Shown in pieces: positions 11,951 to 23,142 of a DNA stretch of 64,000 nt. Origin of the DNA: Dioscorea cayenensis subsp. rotundata (Eukaryota > Streptophyta > Magnoliopsida > Dioscoreales > Dioscoreaceae); contig NC_052477.1 in NCBI RefSeq assembly GCF_009730915.1, positions 2,063,699-2,127,698 on the forward strand, written 5' to 3'. The position numbers and the translations under genes were made by a program. The first letter of the stretch is position 1. Each line of letters starts with the position of its first letter. A model generated the notes under the pieces. It did no database searches. It saw only the letters and a list, made by a program, of their open reading frames with translations, and was not told where the DNA came from.

Positions 11951-12334
11951 TCAGCTCCGGCACTGAGTGATGGCGGAGCAGCCGCGAGAATAAGGGTTGG
12001 CTTGGGCTCCGGCACGGCAGTTGTAGTAAGAGGCGCCGCGGCGAGAGCACGGAGTGGTATCACGGCGAAGGGCGCCGTAGCTGATAGTGCCGGCAGTGGC
12101 CAGGATCCGGCGGCTGATCTCGGAGCCAAGCTCAAGCTCAAGCTCTTCAACTTCTAAGTAGTCTTCAATGGATCCCTTGTAGTTATGGTTTGGCTTGGAT
12201 GTTATCCATTCTAAGTTTTGTGCTTTTGGTTTGTGTGAAGACATGGCTAGGGTTTGGATGGAGATGGTGAGAAGGAGAAGGAGAAGGAGGAGAAGGTGGT
12301 GGTCATGGTTTATGCTTCTTCTTTGGGTGGCCAT
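11951..12334 (-). CDS. RALF peptide hormone precursor
   Basis: A single-exon 127-residue precursor. RALFs are secreted peptides that bind FERONIA-type receptor kinases and LRX or LLG partners and raise apoplastic pH. Residues 1-31 form a signal peptide with a nine-leucine core. A propeptide follows, then the site-1-protease-type motif RRIL (about residues 84-87). The mature peptide begins after it with ISYGALRRDTTPC. Four cysteines in the RALF spacing follow, including ASYYNCRAGA and the terminal CSAITQCRS. The usual YISY motif reads TISY. The mature part is closest in style to the RALF4/19 group. A second RALF lies 4 kb away in the same orientation, pointing to local duplication. Confidence 0.93.
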   Translation of the reverse strand: MATQRRSINHDHHLLLLLLLLLTISIQTLAMSSHKPKAQNLEWITSKPNHNYKGSIEDYLEVEELELELGSEISRRILATAGTISYGALRRDTTPCSRRGASYYNCRAGAQANPYSRGCSAITQCRS

Positions 12335-13816
12335 GGAGGTGTAATGTGTTTCTCTTTGTTTGTTTAGGGTATGTGTTTTCTATGAGGAAAGTTTGGGAAG
12401 GAGGGAGTTATAAGGTTGAGGAGAGAGAATTGGGTCTTGGTTTTTGGAGTAATTACATTAGTGCCATCGGAAGGGGGTCTTATTATGACTCTTATGTTAT
12501 AGTTGCTTTAATATCTTACTTTAGTGACGTTGAAATGAAATTTGTTATTGTAGTAATTAAGATTAGGGTTAAAATTAAGAAGTTTGAAATTGTTTTTGAA
12601 TGATAAGTTTTATTTATATGGAAAATGATTAAAATTTTAAATTGTTATATATATATATAGGGGATAAATGCTTTTCATTTAAAATAAGTCAAGAATATGC
12701 ACAGATCTAGAACTAATATTTCAACACATTTGTGATCTTATTTTACATTGGTTTTGGGGTTTAATTTTAAATTTTTTATGAAACAAATATTCTGGCACAC
12801 TAATTTATATTAATGAATATATCTATTAATAATAAATCAATATTGTAAAAAGATAAATGCAGGTGCAAATAAAAAGGTGTTTAGTTTGGGGTTTGGTATA
12901 TTAAGGAAATTTAAGTAAAATATTGTGCTCAAGTGCCAATGTTTATTGAGTTCTTTTACTATTTTATTTGAATAAAATGAATGGAATAAGTAGATGGAGG
13001 AAAAGGGGTAGGATTGTAGTTTTGATGAAAAGTTGGGGGCGTTTTCATAGACATCACGCGTATGAATTTGTAAGCATGTGTTTCTTTCCATATAAATAAT
13101 AAAATAATTTTTTTAAGAAGGAAAAGACGGCAAAGTAGCTCTCACATCTCATCACGATCTCACGCCATTTGCTCCGTGCCCGTTACTTTTGCCGTTACCG
13201 TTAAAGGTAGCAAACCCCATAAAACATGGGCCCAATGACCTAAAAGAATTTATTTTTTCAAGCAAAATTTATTTAGGTGCCCAAAAAAATGTATATATTA
13301 TTTGAAAAAAAAAGGACAAGACCATATTTATCTCATTATCTGGATGATTTTAAAAAATAAATTTTCATAATTGCTTGAGCTACACTTAAACAAATTTATT
13401 AATTATTTTACTCACTCAATTTTCAGAGAAATAATCCAGTAGACTCGGTTTCATGGTAACTATCATGAAACTGAGACATGACTTACTTTTAACCACGGTT
13501 TATAAATTTTATTATTTATTTATTATATAATATAAAAATAAATTAAATTAATTTGAGATATTAAAATTTTTTTCTTACAAAGTAATTCCGTTATAAAGTC
13601 AAAAATATGCTCAAACTATTTTTAAATATATCATGTGTTCTCATCTATTAGGGAAGATTTGACCCCCTATTCTACACTCACAAACAAAGAACCTAGTGTG
13701 AGTATGCTAAGGAGCTCGTGTTATATAAAATTTTAGATTCAATAATTGGATATTTTTCTAGAAAATCCTTAGTTTTTTTTTAAAAAAAAAACACAACACA
13801 TCTGCTTACTTAATAA

Positions 13817-13847
<31 letters not shown>

Positions 13848-15517
13848 ATTTTAATAATTTTAAAAAAAAACTCAAGCGTTCCGTTTGTGAAATTTTTAAC
13901 GGCGTTTGCCACGTCATCACAAAGAAATCGACCGCTGGCCGTCTTGGGCAGGCGTCTCCGCGTCCTCCGCATCATGCACAGCTGTGGATGACCCCTCCAA
14001 ACCCTAATTTATTTTAGTTATTATTTATTATTTTATTTTGATATATAATTCTTGACTGATGTTCAATTATTACAATTATTATCACTCATCCTTTGCTTGG
14101 CTATTCCAACCAAATCAAATGAAAGAAGATAACAAAAACATTCTTTTGTTATTTTCAATTTGACTAACAAATAAATTGGACCATTTCATAGCTTGAAAGC
14201 ACACCAAATGCATGGCTACCAACTGTGGTTGTACAAAGTCTTCGGCTGACTCAGCTCTAAAAAATTTGCATTCAATATCTTAATAATTGATTTATCATAA
14301 TTTTTTCTAAGAAAAAAATAAATATAAGGGTTTATTATAGTTAAGGCTTACCCACAAATGTGAGTTTAAAATTGAGTCAATTTGCTTATGGTTTATTATT
14401 ACAATTGTACCAATTTTGATATCCTAATATTCAATATGAACTGATAAGAAACATATATAATTAGACAATCAGTGCTATATTTAAAATTTACTAGATAAAA
14501 ATGAAAAAAAAAAAAAATTAATATTGAAGATTAATTAAGAAGTCTTTTCTTGTAGGTGAAACCTATGGTCTAACCACCCTAATTGAAAAGTATTAATGGA
14601 CTGAGTCATGTTTCCATCAAACCCAACCAACTTCTATCAATAACAAATCACCTAAGATTTAGCAATTAAAAAACTACAAGAAGATTACCAATGAGCATTA
14701 AAAAAAAAAAAAAATCATTTTAGTGGGTGATTTATTGGTACATGCTATCAGAGAATAAAAAGTATGGCTTTTAATTAACAGGGGACAACATATCTTTTTT
14801 AAGTTCATAATTCCAACGGGTTGGTGTTTATAATCTATTTAGTATCTATCATTCAAAACTTGGACATTTGAAATAAAAATAATTTATTTCATTGCCTTAA
14901 TTCCTGCAAAGAATTGACATGCATTTAGAATTACTACATTGTCTTAACAACCCATTTATACATCAGGTTTGTTTTTGCAACTAACAAAATAGATTCATAA
15001 CCAGAGTGTCTGTAGTCTAATGGTACTGCCCCATAAAAAGTGTCATATAAAGACTTTCATTATTTATAATTCAAAATACACCGAATACAGCGTTACCAAA
15101 AAAAATCCTCAACTATGAAAACAGACTTACAACCCAATTCCCGTGTCGGCCAGATGAGTGCGCATAAATCGGATGATCAATTTTTGATGGTGCACACACT
15201 CCGCCATGTGGCTTATCTACTTTGTAAAAACAAAAAAACAAAAAAACAAAAATCATAAGCAATTCATTTTCATGATAACTAAAAAAAAATTAGTGGTGTT
15301 TGGTAAAATTCTTACACCTAATATGAAGTTTGAGTAATACCACCGACTTTTTTTTTAATAATCATATAAATAAATATGTTGATATTAATAGTCCTAAATC
15401 CTAATCAAATTCAAGCATCTAAAGTTGTAACCCCAAAATCAATTTAACCTTTTTGATATAACCCCACTAAACACAAATTTTCCCAAAATGCTCAACCAAA
15501 TAATGTAAAGTTATCTT

Positions 15518-15556
<39 letters not shown>

Positions 15557-16326
15557 CATATATTCTATTCATAAACTAATTGTTTTAAAAATTTTAATAG
15601 TAATGTATACATGTTATTAACTAAAAATACAAAAAAAAAAAATATTTAAGTTTGATTAATTTTAATTTAGTCAAATTCCATTTTAAAACTTGATTAAAAA
15701 AGGGGATTATAATTTGACACATTAATTCTTTTTCTGCAATTTTTTTTAAAACTCATGCATTATGATTTCTAAGAGATGGAATTTGTCATAATCAACCAGC
15801 TTCATTTCAAAAGATTACTTTTCCTTAGGGCCAAATAGTTAACAATGAGGTCTCACATTAGTGTTATAAGCTCCTATAAAAATTTTCCTACAAAACCAAT
15901 CAAAAGGAAGAGAACTCCTTTAATCACACATTCTAATTCACCAACTAAAAACCACTTGAGTCTACTCAATTATATTGGGCATTCAACCAAACAATCCAAA
16001 CTCATCTTACCAACCATCTTTTAGAAAATTTAATTATTTATTTAAATCAAATCCCTAAGCCAAACAGACCTTTCAACCGTCATAAACTATTATACACCGT
16101 TCAATTGCTCATGATATTTCACCAAACAAAATTTGCAATTGTTAATTACATTACTATATTGCCATTAAAACATTGAGATACATTATAATCTATAATATTA
16201 AGAGTCAATAAACAATAATAACTAGCATCAAGAAAAAAGAACCAAGGAAAAATGAAAACAAAGACAAGCATATATATATATATAGCATGCAGTAAGAAAT
16301 ATATTTATGTTAACTGATGTCTTACC
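12335..16326. other. Intergenic region between the two RALF genes
   Basis: No further gene is supported. The first few hundred bases upstream of 12334 should hold the promoter of the first RALF gene, but no convincing TATA box was placed. A small hairpin sits at 13444-13475 (CTCGGTTTCATG and CATGAAACTGAG arms around an 8-base loop), and a TA microsatellite at about 15522-15552. A tRNA-like string near 15008 was not accepted as a gene. Confidence 0.5.
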
Positions 16327-16626
16327 TCAACTGCGGCATTGTGTGAGGGCGTTGCAACCACGACGGTAAGGGTTGGCCTCAGCCCCAGCACGGCAGTTGT
16401 AGTAAGACGCCCCGGGCTGGGAGCACGGCGTCGTGTCGGGCTCTAAAGCGCCATAACTAATGTGATTACCCACTGCTAAAATCCTGCGGTATATCTCCCT
16501 AGAACTCAACCCAAACTCCTCACACTCTGCCATTGCCATGATGCCCATACTGATTATGAACATACTGAGAATGAAGATAGTGTTGTTCACTGTCAGCAAG
16601 CTTCTGGTTTTCGAGAAATTAGCCAT
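16327..16626 (-). CDS. RALF peptide hormone precursor
   Basis: A single-exon 99-residue precursor, shorter than its neighbour at 11951-12334 mainly in the propeptide. Residues about 13-34 form the signal-peptide core (NNTIFILSMFIISMGIMAMA). The cleavage motif is YRRILA, followed by HISYGALEPDTTPC, then ASYYNCRAGAEANPYRRGC and NALTQCRS with the four conserved cysteines. The first Tyr of YISY is His here. The ATG at 16624-16626 is chosen because it gives a full signal peptide and lies just downstream of a short leader. A TATA-like TATTTATTTAT lies about 35-45 bases upstream. The mature domains of the two genes are clearly homologous, so they are probably tandem paralogues. Confidence 0.93.
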   Translation of the reverse strand: MANFSKTRSLLTVNNTIFILSMFIISMGIMAMAECEEFGLSSREIYRRILAVGNHISYGALEPDTTPCSQPGASYYNCRAGAEANPYRRGCNALTQCRS

Positions 16627-19172
16627 CTTGGGTGTGTGTGTGATTTATTTGTAAGGGATAAATAAATACCAAAGTTCAGGGGGTCTCACTATTTCCAGCT
16701 GGTTCTTCCATGGAGACTTGTTTTTCTTTCAGTTTCTTGGTCACCAAATGTCATTATGCATGAGCTAGAAGACAAGGAAGACATCCAGATATGCCGGATT
16801 TGATAAAATTCAATAGCTTAAATCTGCAGTGAGAAAACTCAGTTAACTTTTTTTATCCCTTTCATTATATAGAATGTTCTTTATCATGCACATCATTAGA
16901 AACATAATGTATTATTGTATTTATATCTAATATCTAATGATATGCATTATAAAAAGATTTTATATAAATAAAAGGGTAAAATTGTTATATTCACCTAAGT
17001 AAAAATATTAAACCAAGGGAAGTAAAAACCTCATAAGAAATGGAGCCGGAGCAGGGCTGGAAGTTTTTGGGTCCATTTTTCAGCTGGAAATTGAACTGAG
17101 TCAGCAACAGCCAACAGCTCCCCTCCAACTGAATCTTTCAAACCAACCCCTGCCAAGAAAGAAACTACACAGAAATATGGTTCATTTATCAAGATCTTGA
17201 TATAAATATGATTGAATAGAGTACAGATAAATGGTTCAAAATTGAATAATCATCTTGGTTTTGGCATGATTTTGGATTTGCAGTCATGCATTATATCTTG
17301 GATCTCATCCATGCATGGAAGACCAGATCAACAACCGTGTCAAGTTGATAAATAAAATAAAATCTAGAGAAAGTGATTGAAGATTCAGAATTCAGAGCTT
17401 CATGAATATTTAAAAATACTTACACAGAAAATAACGGCATCAAATAAATGGGTGGGTAAATCAATGCAGCACCAAACTCCACCAAGCCATGCTGGAAAGA
17501 TTGTTACTGGAACTAAAGAAAAGGGTATCAATGATAGTTAGTCTAAGAGCAAAGTGAGATTAACACAACCAACCCTTTTCAATGATTGATCTTTGTAAAA
17601 GATAAAATGGTCAAATATGGTTATCATCAATTAGGATAATAAGGCCTCAAATATAATACAAATATAGAGATTATGAATACAGTGACACAATGCAAGGCAA
17701 TTTGCAGAGATCTCAGGATACGAAAAGACTGAGAAACAAAATCTTTCAATGTTGCAACTGATGAAATTATTGTCAGAAGTTAAACATGAAGATAAACGAG
17801 ATAACTAAAGGCACTAAAAGTAGCAATAGATAGGAAGGTAAAGAGCTTATTCTGTTGAAGAATTGATAAAATCTAAAACAGTGTCATCATGGTATTCATC
17901 GTACAGAGGCGACTTTCTGAACAAAAAGATGCATAAAGCTGCTTTTCGGCATGAACGATCAATTATGAGTCTATGACATGGTCAAGTTTTCTTTATTTGA
18001 TTGTGGTTGGCAAAAGATGTGAGAGAAAATCCAAGTCTCAATGGATTCATTTTGTCAATGGGTAATCTGAGAAAGCATTGAACAGGTAATAATTGCAATG
18101 ACTCTTCCTCCATAGAATGGAGGATGCTGTAGTGATGTTCCTAAGCTCTTAATCCACACCATTAAAGTGCAATCTAGCACTTACGGTGCACTAAACATCA
18201 TCAAAGAAGATAAATTTTGCAAACCATAGACTAATATAACTGACACATACTCAGCAATAGAATTCATTTTTTACTGTTTACTGTCATGAAAAGAAACATG
18301 AGATACAAGCGCGTGATGATATGATATAAAATAAAATGAAGAAATCAAAAGAAGGCAAAGCATATACTATCATAACACAAGCCAAAATTTGCACAATTCT
18401 TTTCAAGTAGATCTATTGGCCAATCTCTACAATCAGGTAGTCCGCTTTAATTCTGAACTTTATATTGGCAAATGCAAGGCACCGGAACTCATCATATTTG
18501 TTCTGCCTAGATACTTAAGTGATGAAAACCAAACAAAAAGTTGTCTCAAAAAGGTGCATGAAACAATAACAAAACTACCAATCTTCCAATTCATCCTGAT
18601 TCCGTGATATATTCTCTCATATTGTTTCCTCAGTGAAATCTTTGACATACAAAATATCATCTCAGTGATCACCCCATACTTTAACATAAAATATCAGCAC
18701 ATTTACAACAGTGCTTTTTGGAGTCACTCAGACAAAGTACATCACTTTGCATTAGATTAAATTTTATGAAGAAAGCAGATTAGCTCATAGTAATGCAAGT
18801 TTCTTCAAGAATTTTAGCCATGAAATAGACAGATCAAGCAGTCACCCAGCTCTCATGAAAAAAATAATAGTACGGCACCACAAATATGAAAACTATCACT
18901 GAAAGATTAATAGACAGCCATAATGATGATGAAAATGCTGAGAGATGATTCAGACTAGGCATTTGAGCAAGAATAAAGGGAACAATATTCCAGAATACAT
19001 GCCCAATTTCACACAGTGACAGAAAATTTTGGTTGAGTTGTGCTCAATCCAACCTCCTTGTAATATATAACATGCAGAATCACATAATTTCGCAATATTA
19101 TGCACAGCAAAACCAACAAACTTCACTTACAACAACAAACATGCATATAGTCGATCTTGGATTTTGCTGCTA
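16627..19172. other. Region 3' of RAD9 with two unassigned exon-like blocks
   Basis: On the minus strand about 17040-17150, after an acceptor-like TTCTTGGCAG, an open stretch reads GLKDSVGGELLAVADSVQFP and ends at a stop. About 17415-17503, after an acceptor-like TTTAGTTCCAG, another open stretch reads through to a donor-like TGTGTAAGT. I do not recognise either product. They could be downstream exons of an alternative RAD9 transcript, a separate small gene, or chance. Confidence 0.25.
16655..16668 (-). promoter_or_regulatory. TATA-like element of the second RALF gene
   Basis: Minus-strand GGTATTTATTTATCCC lies a few tens of bases upstream of the ATG at 16626. Spacing to the start codon is short, which would imply a very short leader, so this is tentative. 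Confidence 0.35.
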
Positions 19173-21863
19173 CTAGTCATAAAAGTGAGGTGTGGACTGC
19201 ACATAAACTTCATCCTCCTCCTCCTCATCATCATCACCACCAACCCAATTACTTGGATGGTGCTGTGTTTGATAATTCCTGTTATCTTCTGGCTCATCTG
19301 CAAACAGTGCATTACAAGGGGTCAGATGCTTAACTATTCACAAACTCTGACACAAATTCTGTGAGTTAAACAACCTGGATTTACATTAACAGTTTCCATT
19401 GCTTGCCGTCTGGAATATCTTGTTAAGGTAAATTTACAAAAAAAAGAGGATATAGTAGAGCATGTCAAGCATTGTTCAGTAATGCATATGGAACAATTTC
19501 CTTTATAAATCAATACTTTCCTACTTGGCGTTGTAAACTATATCATGAACATGATCTTAATTTAGTTAGCTAGGAGCAAAGTTAGCAAAGATAGAGTTCC
19601 CATGATCAAATATAAATTCATGAACCACATGACCAAGATAACATATCATGGAATCAGGATACAAATCAGTAAAATTCTCTCTAGCAGGAGGTGTTTTTGA
19701 AGTGCCCACAGCATTAAGGTTTTGCATGTTATTTTGCAGCGTAGAACTTGGATTCCCTTCTGTCTGAATGTGCCTTTCTCTTGTACCGTCTGAACTTTTG
19801 GCTGCACTTCCTGCTTATAGAATGACATTACTGTGTCAGCTTTATGAAGGCACTACAGAGTTCAGCTTATGTAGACAGCAGGTACCTGTAAGATCAGACC
19901 AAATCTTGGTGTGGTTTGAAGGACGATCAGAAACTGGTGAAGGAGCTCTAGCAGGTTCTTGTTCAGTACCCATTCCACAGGCACCCTGGTCATTTGATGC
20001 CATAGCTGGATGGTGGTCTGTTGTTTCATCATTAAGTTGTGATACAAGCATGGAAGCAAGAACAAGTGTCGCATCAAAGTCTGAATTGGATGCACCATCA
20101 AACCCAAATCGTGGCGCCATTAAAATAGGTCTGTGCATCAGGAAAACTCTGTTAGAGCATTTTTCTTAACTTTGGTGGAGAATACAAATTAGAACATAAT
20201 TAAATACGGAAATAACAAACAACTATCTGTAAAAGCTTACTCGCCAGCTTTCTCAAAAAATATTTGAATATCAGCTTCACATCCTTCACAAAATGAAAGA
20301 AATGCCTGACTTGCACAAAACAAAAGGCAACCTCATATTCATGAATGAAACAAGCAGTAACAAGAGTACACAAGATAGATAAACACCAAAACAATAAGAA
20401 CAATTAAGTAAACCATAACTATGGGCAGGAGGGGAAAAGTAGAGGGATTTTTTTTACATTAGTTCTCTTACACAACATTCTCATTGATGTACAATATAAT
20501 CATTCCCAAACCATTCAAACATTTAGTGAAACTTCAGTCGAGCTATTGATTTCCAGTTTGTTAAAATTTCTAAGTTACGAAAAATTTCTAAGTTACGAAA
20601 TGCACGTCACCGCAGGAAAATTCTTAAGATGTCCAATTTCATGAAGGAAAGCAAACCAATCTACTTCAACAATTGATTAAATTTATTTATTTATTGTAAA
20701 CAAAGGCATACTGACTGTTAGTTAAGAAATAGTCATGATTATCTACCACATCCACAAGACAAAGCAAGGGCATAAATTTCTTCAAAATGCAGAACTGATT
20801 CCAATATGAAATTATACCACAATCTACTAAACAACAACAGATACAATGCTGGATAAGTAGCAATTTAACGGTTCTTTAACTTCATTCTCTAACTTTCATT
20901 TCCTCAATCAAAACCTAGTGTATGATTTTTATTATTCTTTCCATTCGAAGATCCTAAAGAATCAGAAGGAAAAAAAACCAACACAAAACATAAAAAATGA
21001 GAATGGATTACCTTTAATTCCTTCACCCCAAATGTCACATCTACTGGATCCCCAGCATGGGTATACTGTAAGAACTCCTCCGCAGGATCAATCCAGAGCT
21101 GCGTATGCAACGCCATATCACCATCATCTACAATCCAAAGAAACTATCAAAATCCATCACAAAACCCAAAAAGCCTTCAAAACCTCCGAACAAACCTTTA
21201 GTCGGATCAATATAACTCCGAAGCTCAACCGCCTTCCCTCCAATCTCCCCTCCATAATCATCTGCCCTAGCAGACTGCTCCGTGGCAATAACCGTAATCT
21301 CATGCAAAGAAGACTGGAAGTTCGCTAGCAACCTCGTCAAATCACGGGGACGAACAGTAATCAAGCTAGGGAACCGGGATTTATCAATGGAGAGGTGCTG
21401 GACGTCAGGATCAGCGTTGCAGGAGAGGCAATAGGTCTTGGTAATGCCATTGAGGCAACGGAGGGAGAAGTGGAGCTTGATGGCGTCAGAGGGGAGGCGA
21501 ATGGAGAGGCGGTCGATGGCGGAGGGCGGGGTGCGGAGGACAGCGCATACGGACTTGAGGAGAACGCCGCAGTGGACATCGTTGCCGACGCCGGATGAGG
21601 AGATGGAGTAGGAGTCGAAGAAGGAGGGAGTGAAGGAGATGGATTGGTACGCAGAGCGGGAGGTGTTGAGGCAGTGGAGAAGCAGCTGCAAAGACATGGA
21701 GACCAAATCAATGACTGTGAAAACGGAGAAGAAGACGAAGGAGAGATTGGGAGAGAACCTGGGAAGAGGAGCCATGGAGGACGAGCTCGGAGCCGATGCG
21801 GGAAAGAGAGATGATGGAGCGGGAGAAGGTCTTGAGGGAGTTGCCGCTCATGGAGAGCTCCAT
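19173..21863 (-). CDS. RAD9: RAD9 checkpoint clamp subunit
   Basis: RAD9 forms the 9-1-1 clamp with RAD1 and HUS1, which loads at DNA damage and activates ATR signalling and repair. Seven exons with GT-AG borders join in frame to 440 codons: 21759-21863, 21196-21685, 21012-21127, 20241-20305, 19886-20130, 19634-19810, 19173-19297. The protein opens MELSMSGNSLKTFSRSIISL, then NTSRSAYQSI (the NSSRSAY motif of RAD9), FGVKELKAFLSFCEG and FEKAGEPILMAPRFGFDG, the second PCNA-like domain edge. A disordered tail rich in Ser and Pro follows, ending in an acidic DDDEEEDEVYVQSTPHFYD. The exon 6 donor (CTTG|GTCATG) is the least certain border; reading through it would end the protein at 19566. A large Mutator element starts about 130 bp upstream of the ATG. 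Confidence 0.93.
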
Positions 21864-23142
21864 GGGAGCAGTGGCGTGGAGAGGAAGAAGGAGGCTTGAG
21901 AGCGGGCTCTGAAGAGTTTAGGAAATTTATTTGAGAGAATTTGCGGCAATACCCAAAAGAAGTTAGTAATTGCGAAAATGTGCTTTTTAATAAAGAGGAA
22001 TTGCATGGAGCATCCCTCCCATTTTGTCAATGGAGTAAAAAGTCCTTTGACTTTTTCATATCCCTTATAAGTCCTCCCTTTCCTATAGAAATACTTTCAA
22101 GTCCAACAGTCCACTAACGGTGTTAAAAACAGAGTAAAATAACGGGATTACCCTCAGTTGGTTATAAAATTTTGAAAATGTAAAATAGTTAAAGTAACCA
22201 TCACATCACATCCCCATACTCATTTCTTCTTCTCCCGAGAAAAGAAAGGTTTTTCGTCTTCCTCCATTGAACGACCATATCGCAGCCCGTACGGCGTTCG
22301 TGTCGATGCTACTCGGGAGAAAAAGGAGAAAGCTTGAGAGCATCCTCGCCTTCGTTTGGACATCGAAAGGGAAAAAAAGGTTCAGGCCGATCGAGATTGG
22401 AGGCCAACACCCTTTGGTTAGTCTTATCTTGCATTTATAGTTTATTGTTTGTTAAATTGGATTATCATTGTTCATAAGCCACGAAATTCCTTGAAATCTC
22501 TTGACGAAGACATGAAATTTGAGTGTGTAGTTAGTTTGTACTAATAGGTTTGTGCCCTAATTTTCAGGTTTAGTAATGAATAAATCCGCATCGAATGCAT
22601 GAAAACAAATGTCTTATGTGCGCAGAATCTCTCTAATAACGTTGATATCAACATGTGGAATTTATTTTTAGGGCCAATATTTACAAATGTATTTGATGTT
22701 CAATTTTTGCTAACAACTCACATTACGATAAGATTGTATCTCTTTAGTTGTATTATGAATGGATGATTAACATTTAGAACCAAAGAAGATGTGAATGGAT
22801 CATTAACATTTAGGATTCATGCATTTTTTTATTATGAATAGGATTACTATCGGTGGTTATTGTTTACATTTACATTGTTCGTTCAATTACTGTATGACAA
22901 TTGCTCTGACCGTGAGTTGTTGTTGATATTATGGGCAATTTATATTGTTTGGGAAATATATAGTGGGTTATGACTTTTGTTATTCAATAAGTATATGTCG
23001 CCCTGACCAGTTTGTTTTGTTTGTGTGATTAGGAAGATTATGGGTGACAATTCAGAAATCTTGTGAGCGGATGTTGTTATTTAGCACCGATTGTTGATAC
23101 CATCAACCGAGTTGAAGAAGATGATGACACGAAGGCATTGGG

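Noticed and set aside
12346..12603. Open frame upstream of the first RALF gene on the opposite strand
   Set aside because: Low-complexity, unlike any family, and lies where the RALF promoter is expected.
15008..15100. tRNA-like string GTCTGTAGTCTAATGGTA followed by an ATTCAAAAT motif
   Set aside because: No acceptor or anticodon stems could be paired and the B box is degenerate; at best a SINE relic.
21395..21899. Open frames on the plus strand across RAD9 exons 1-2
   Set aside because: They are antisense to well-supported RAD9 exons and have no family-like sequence.
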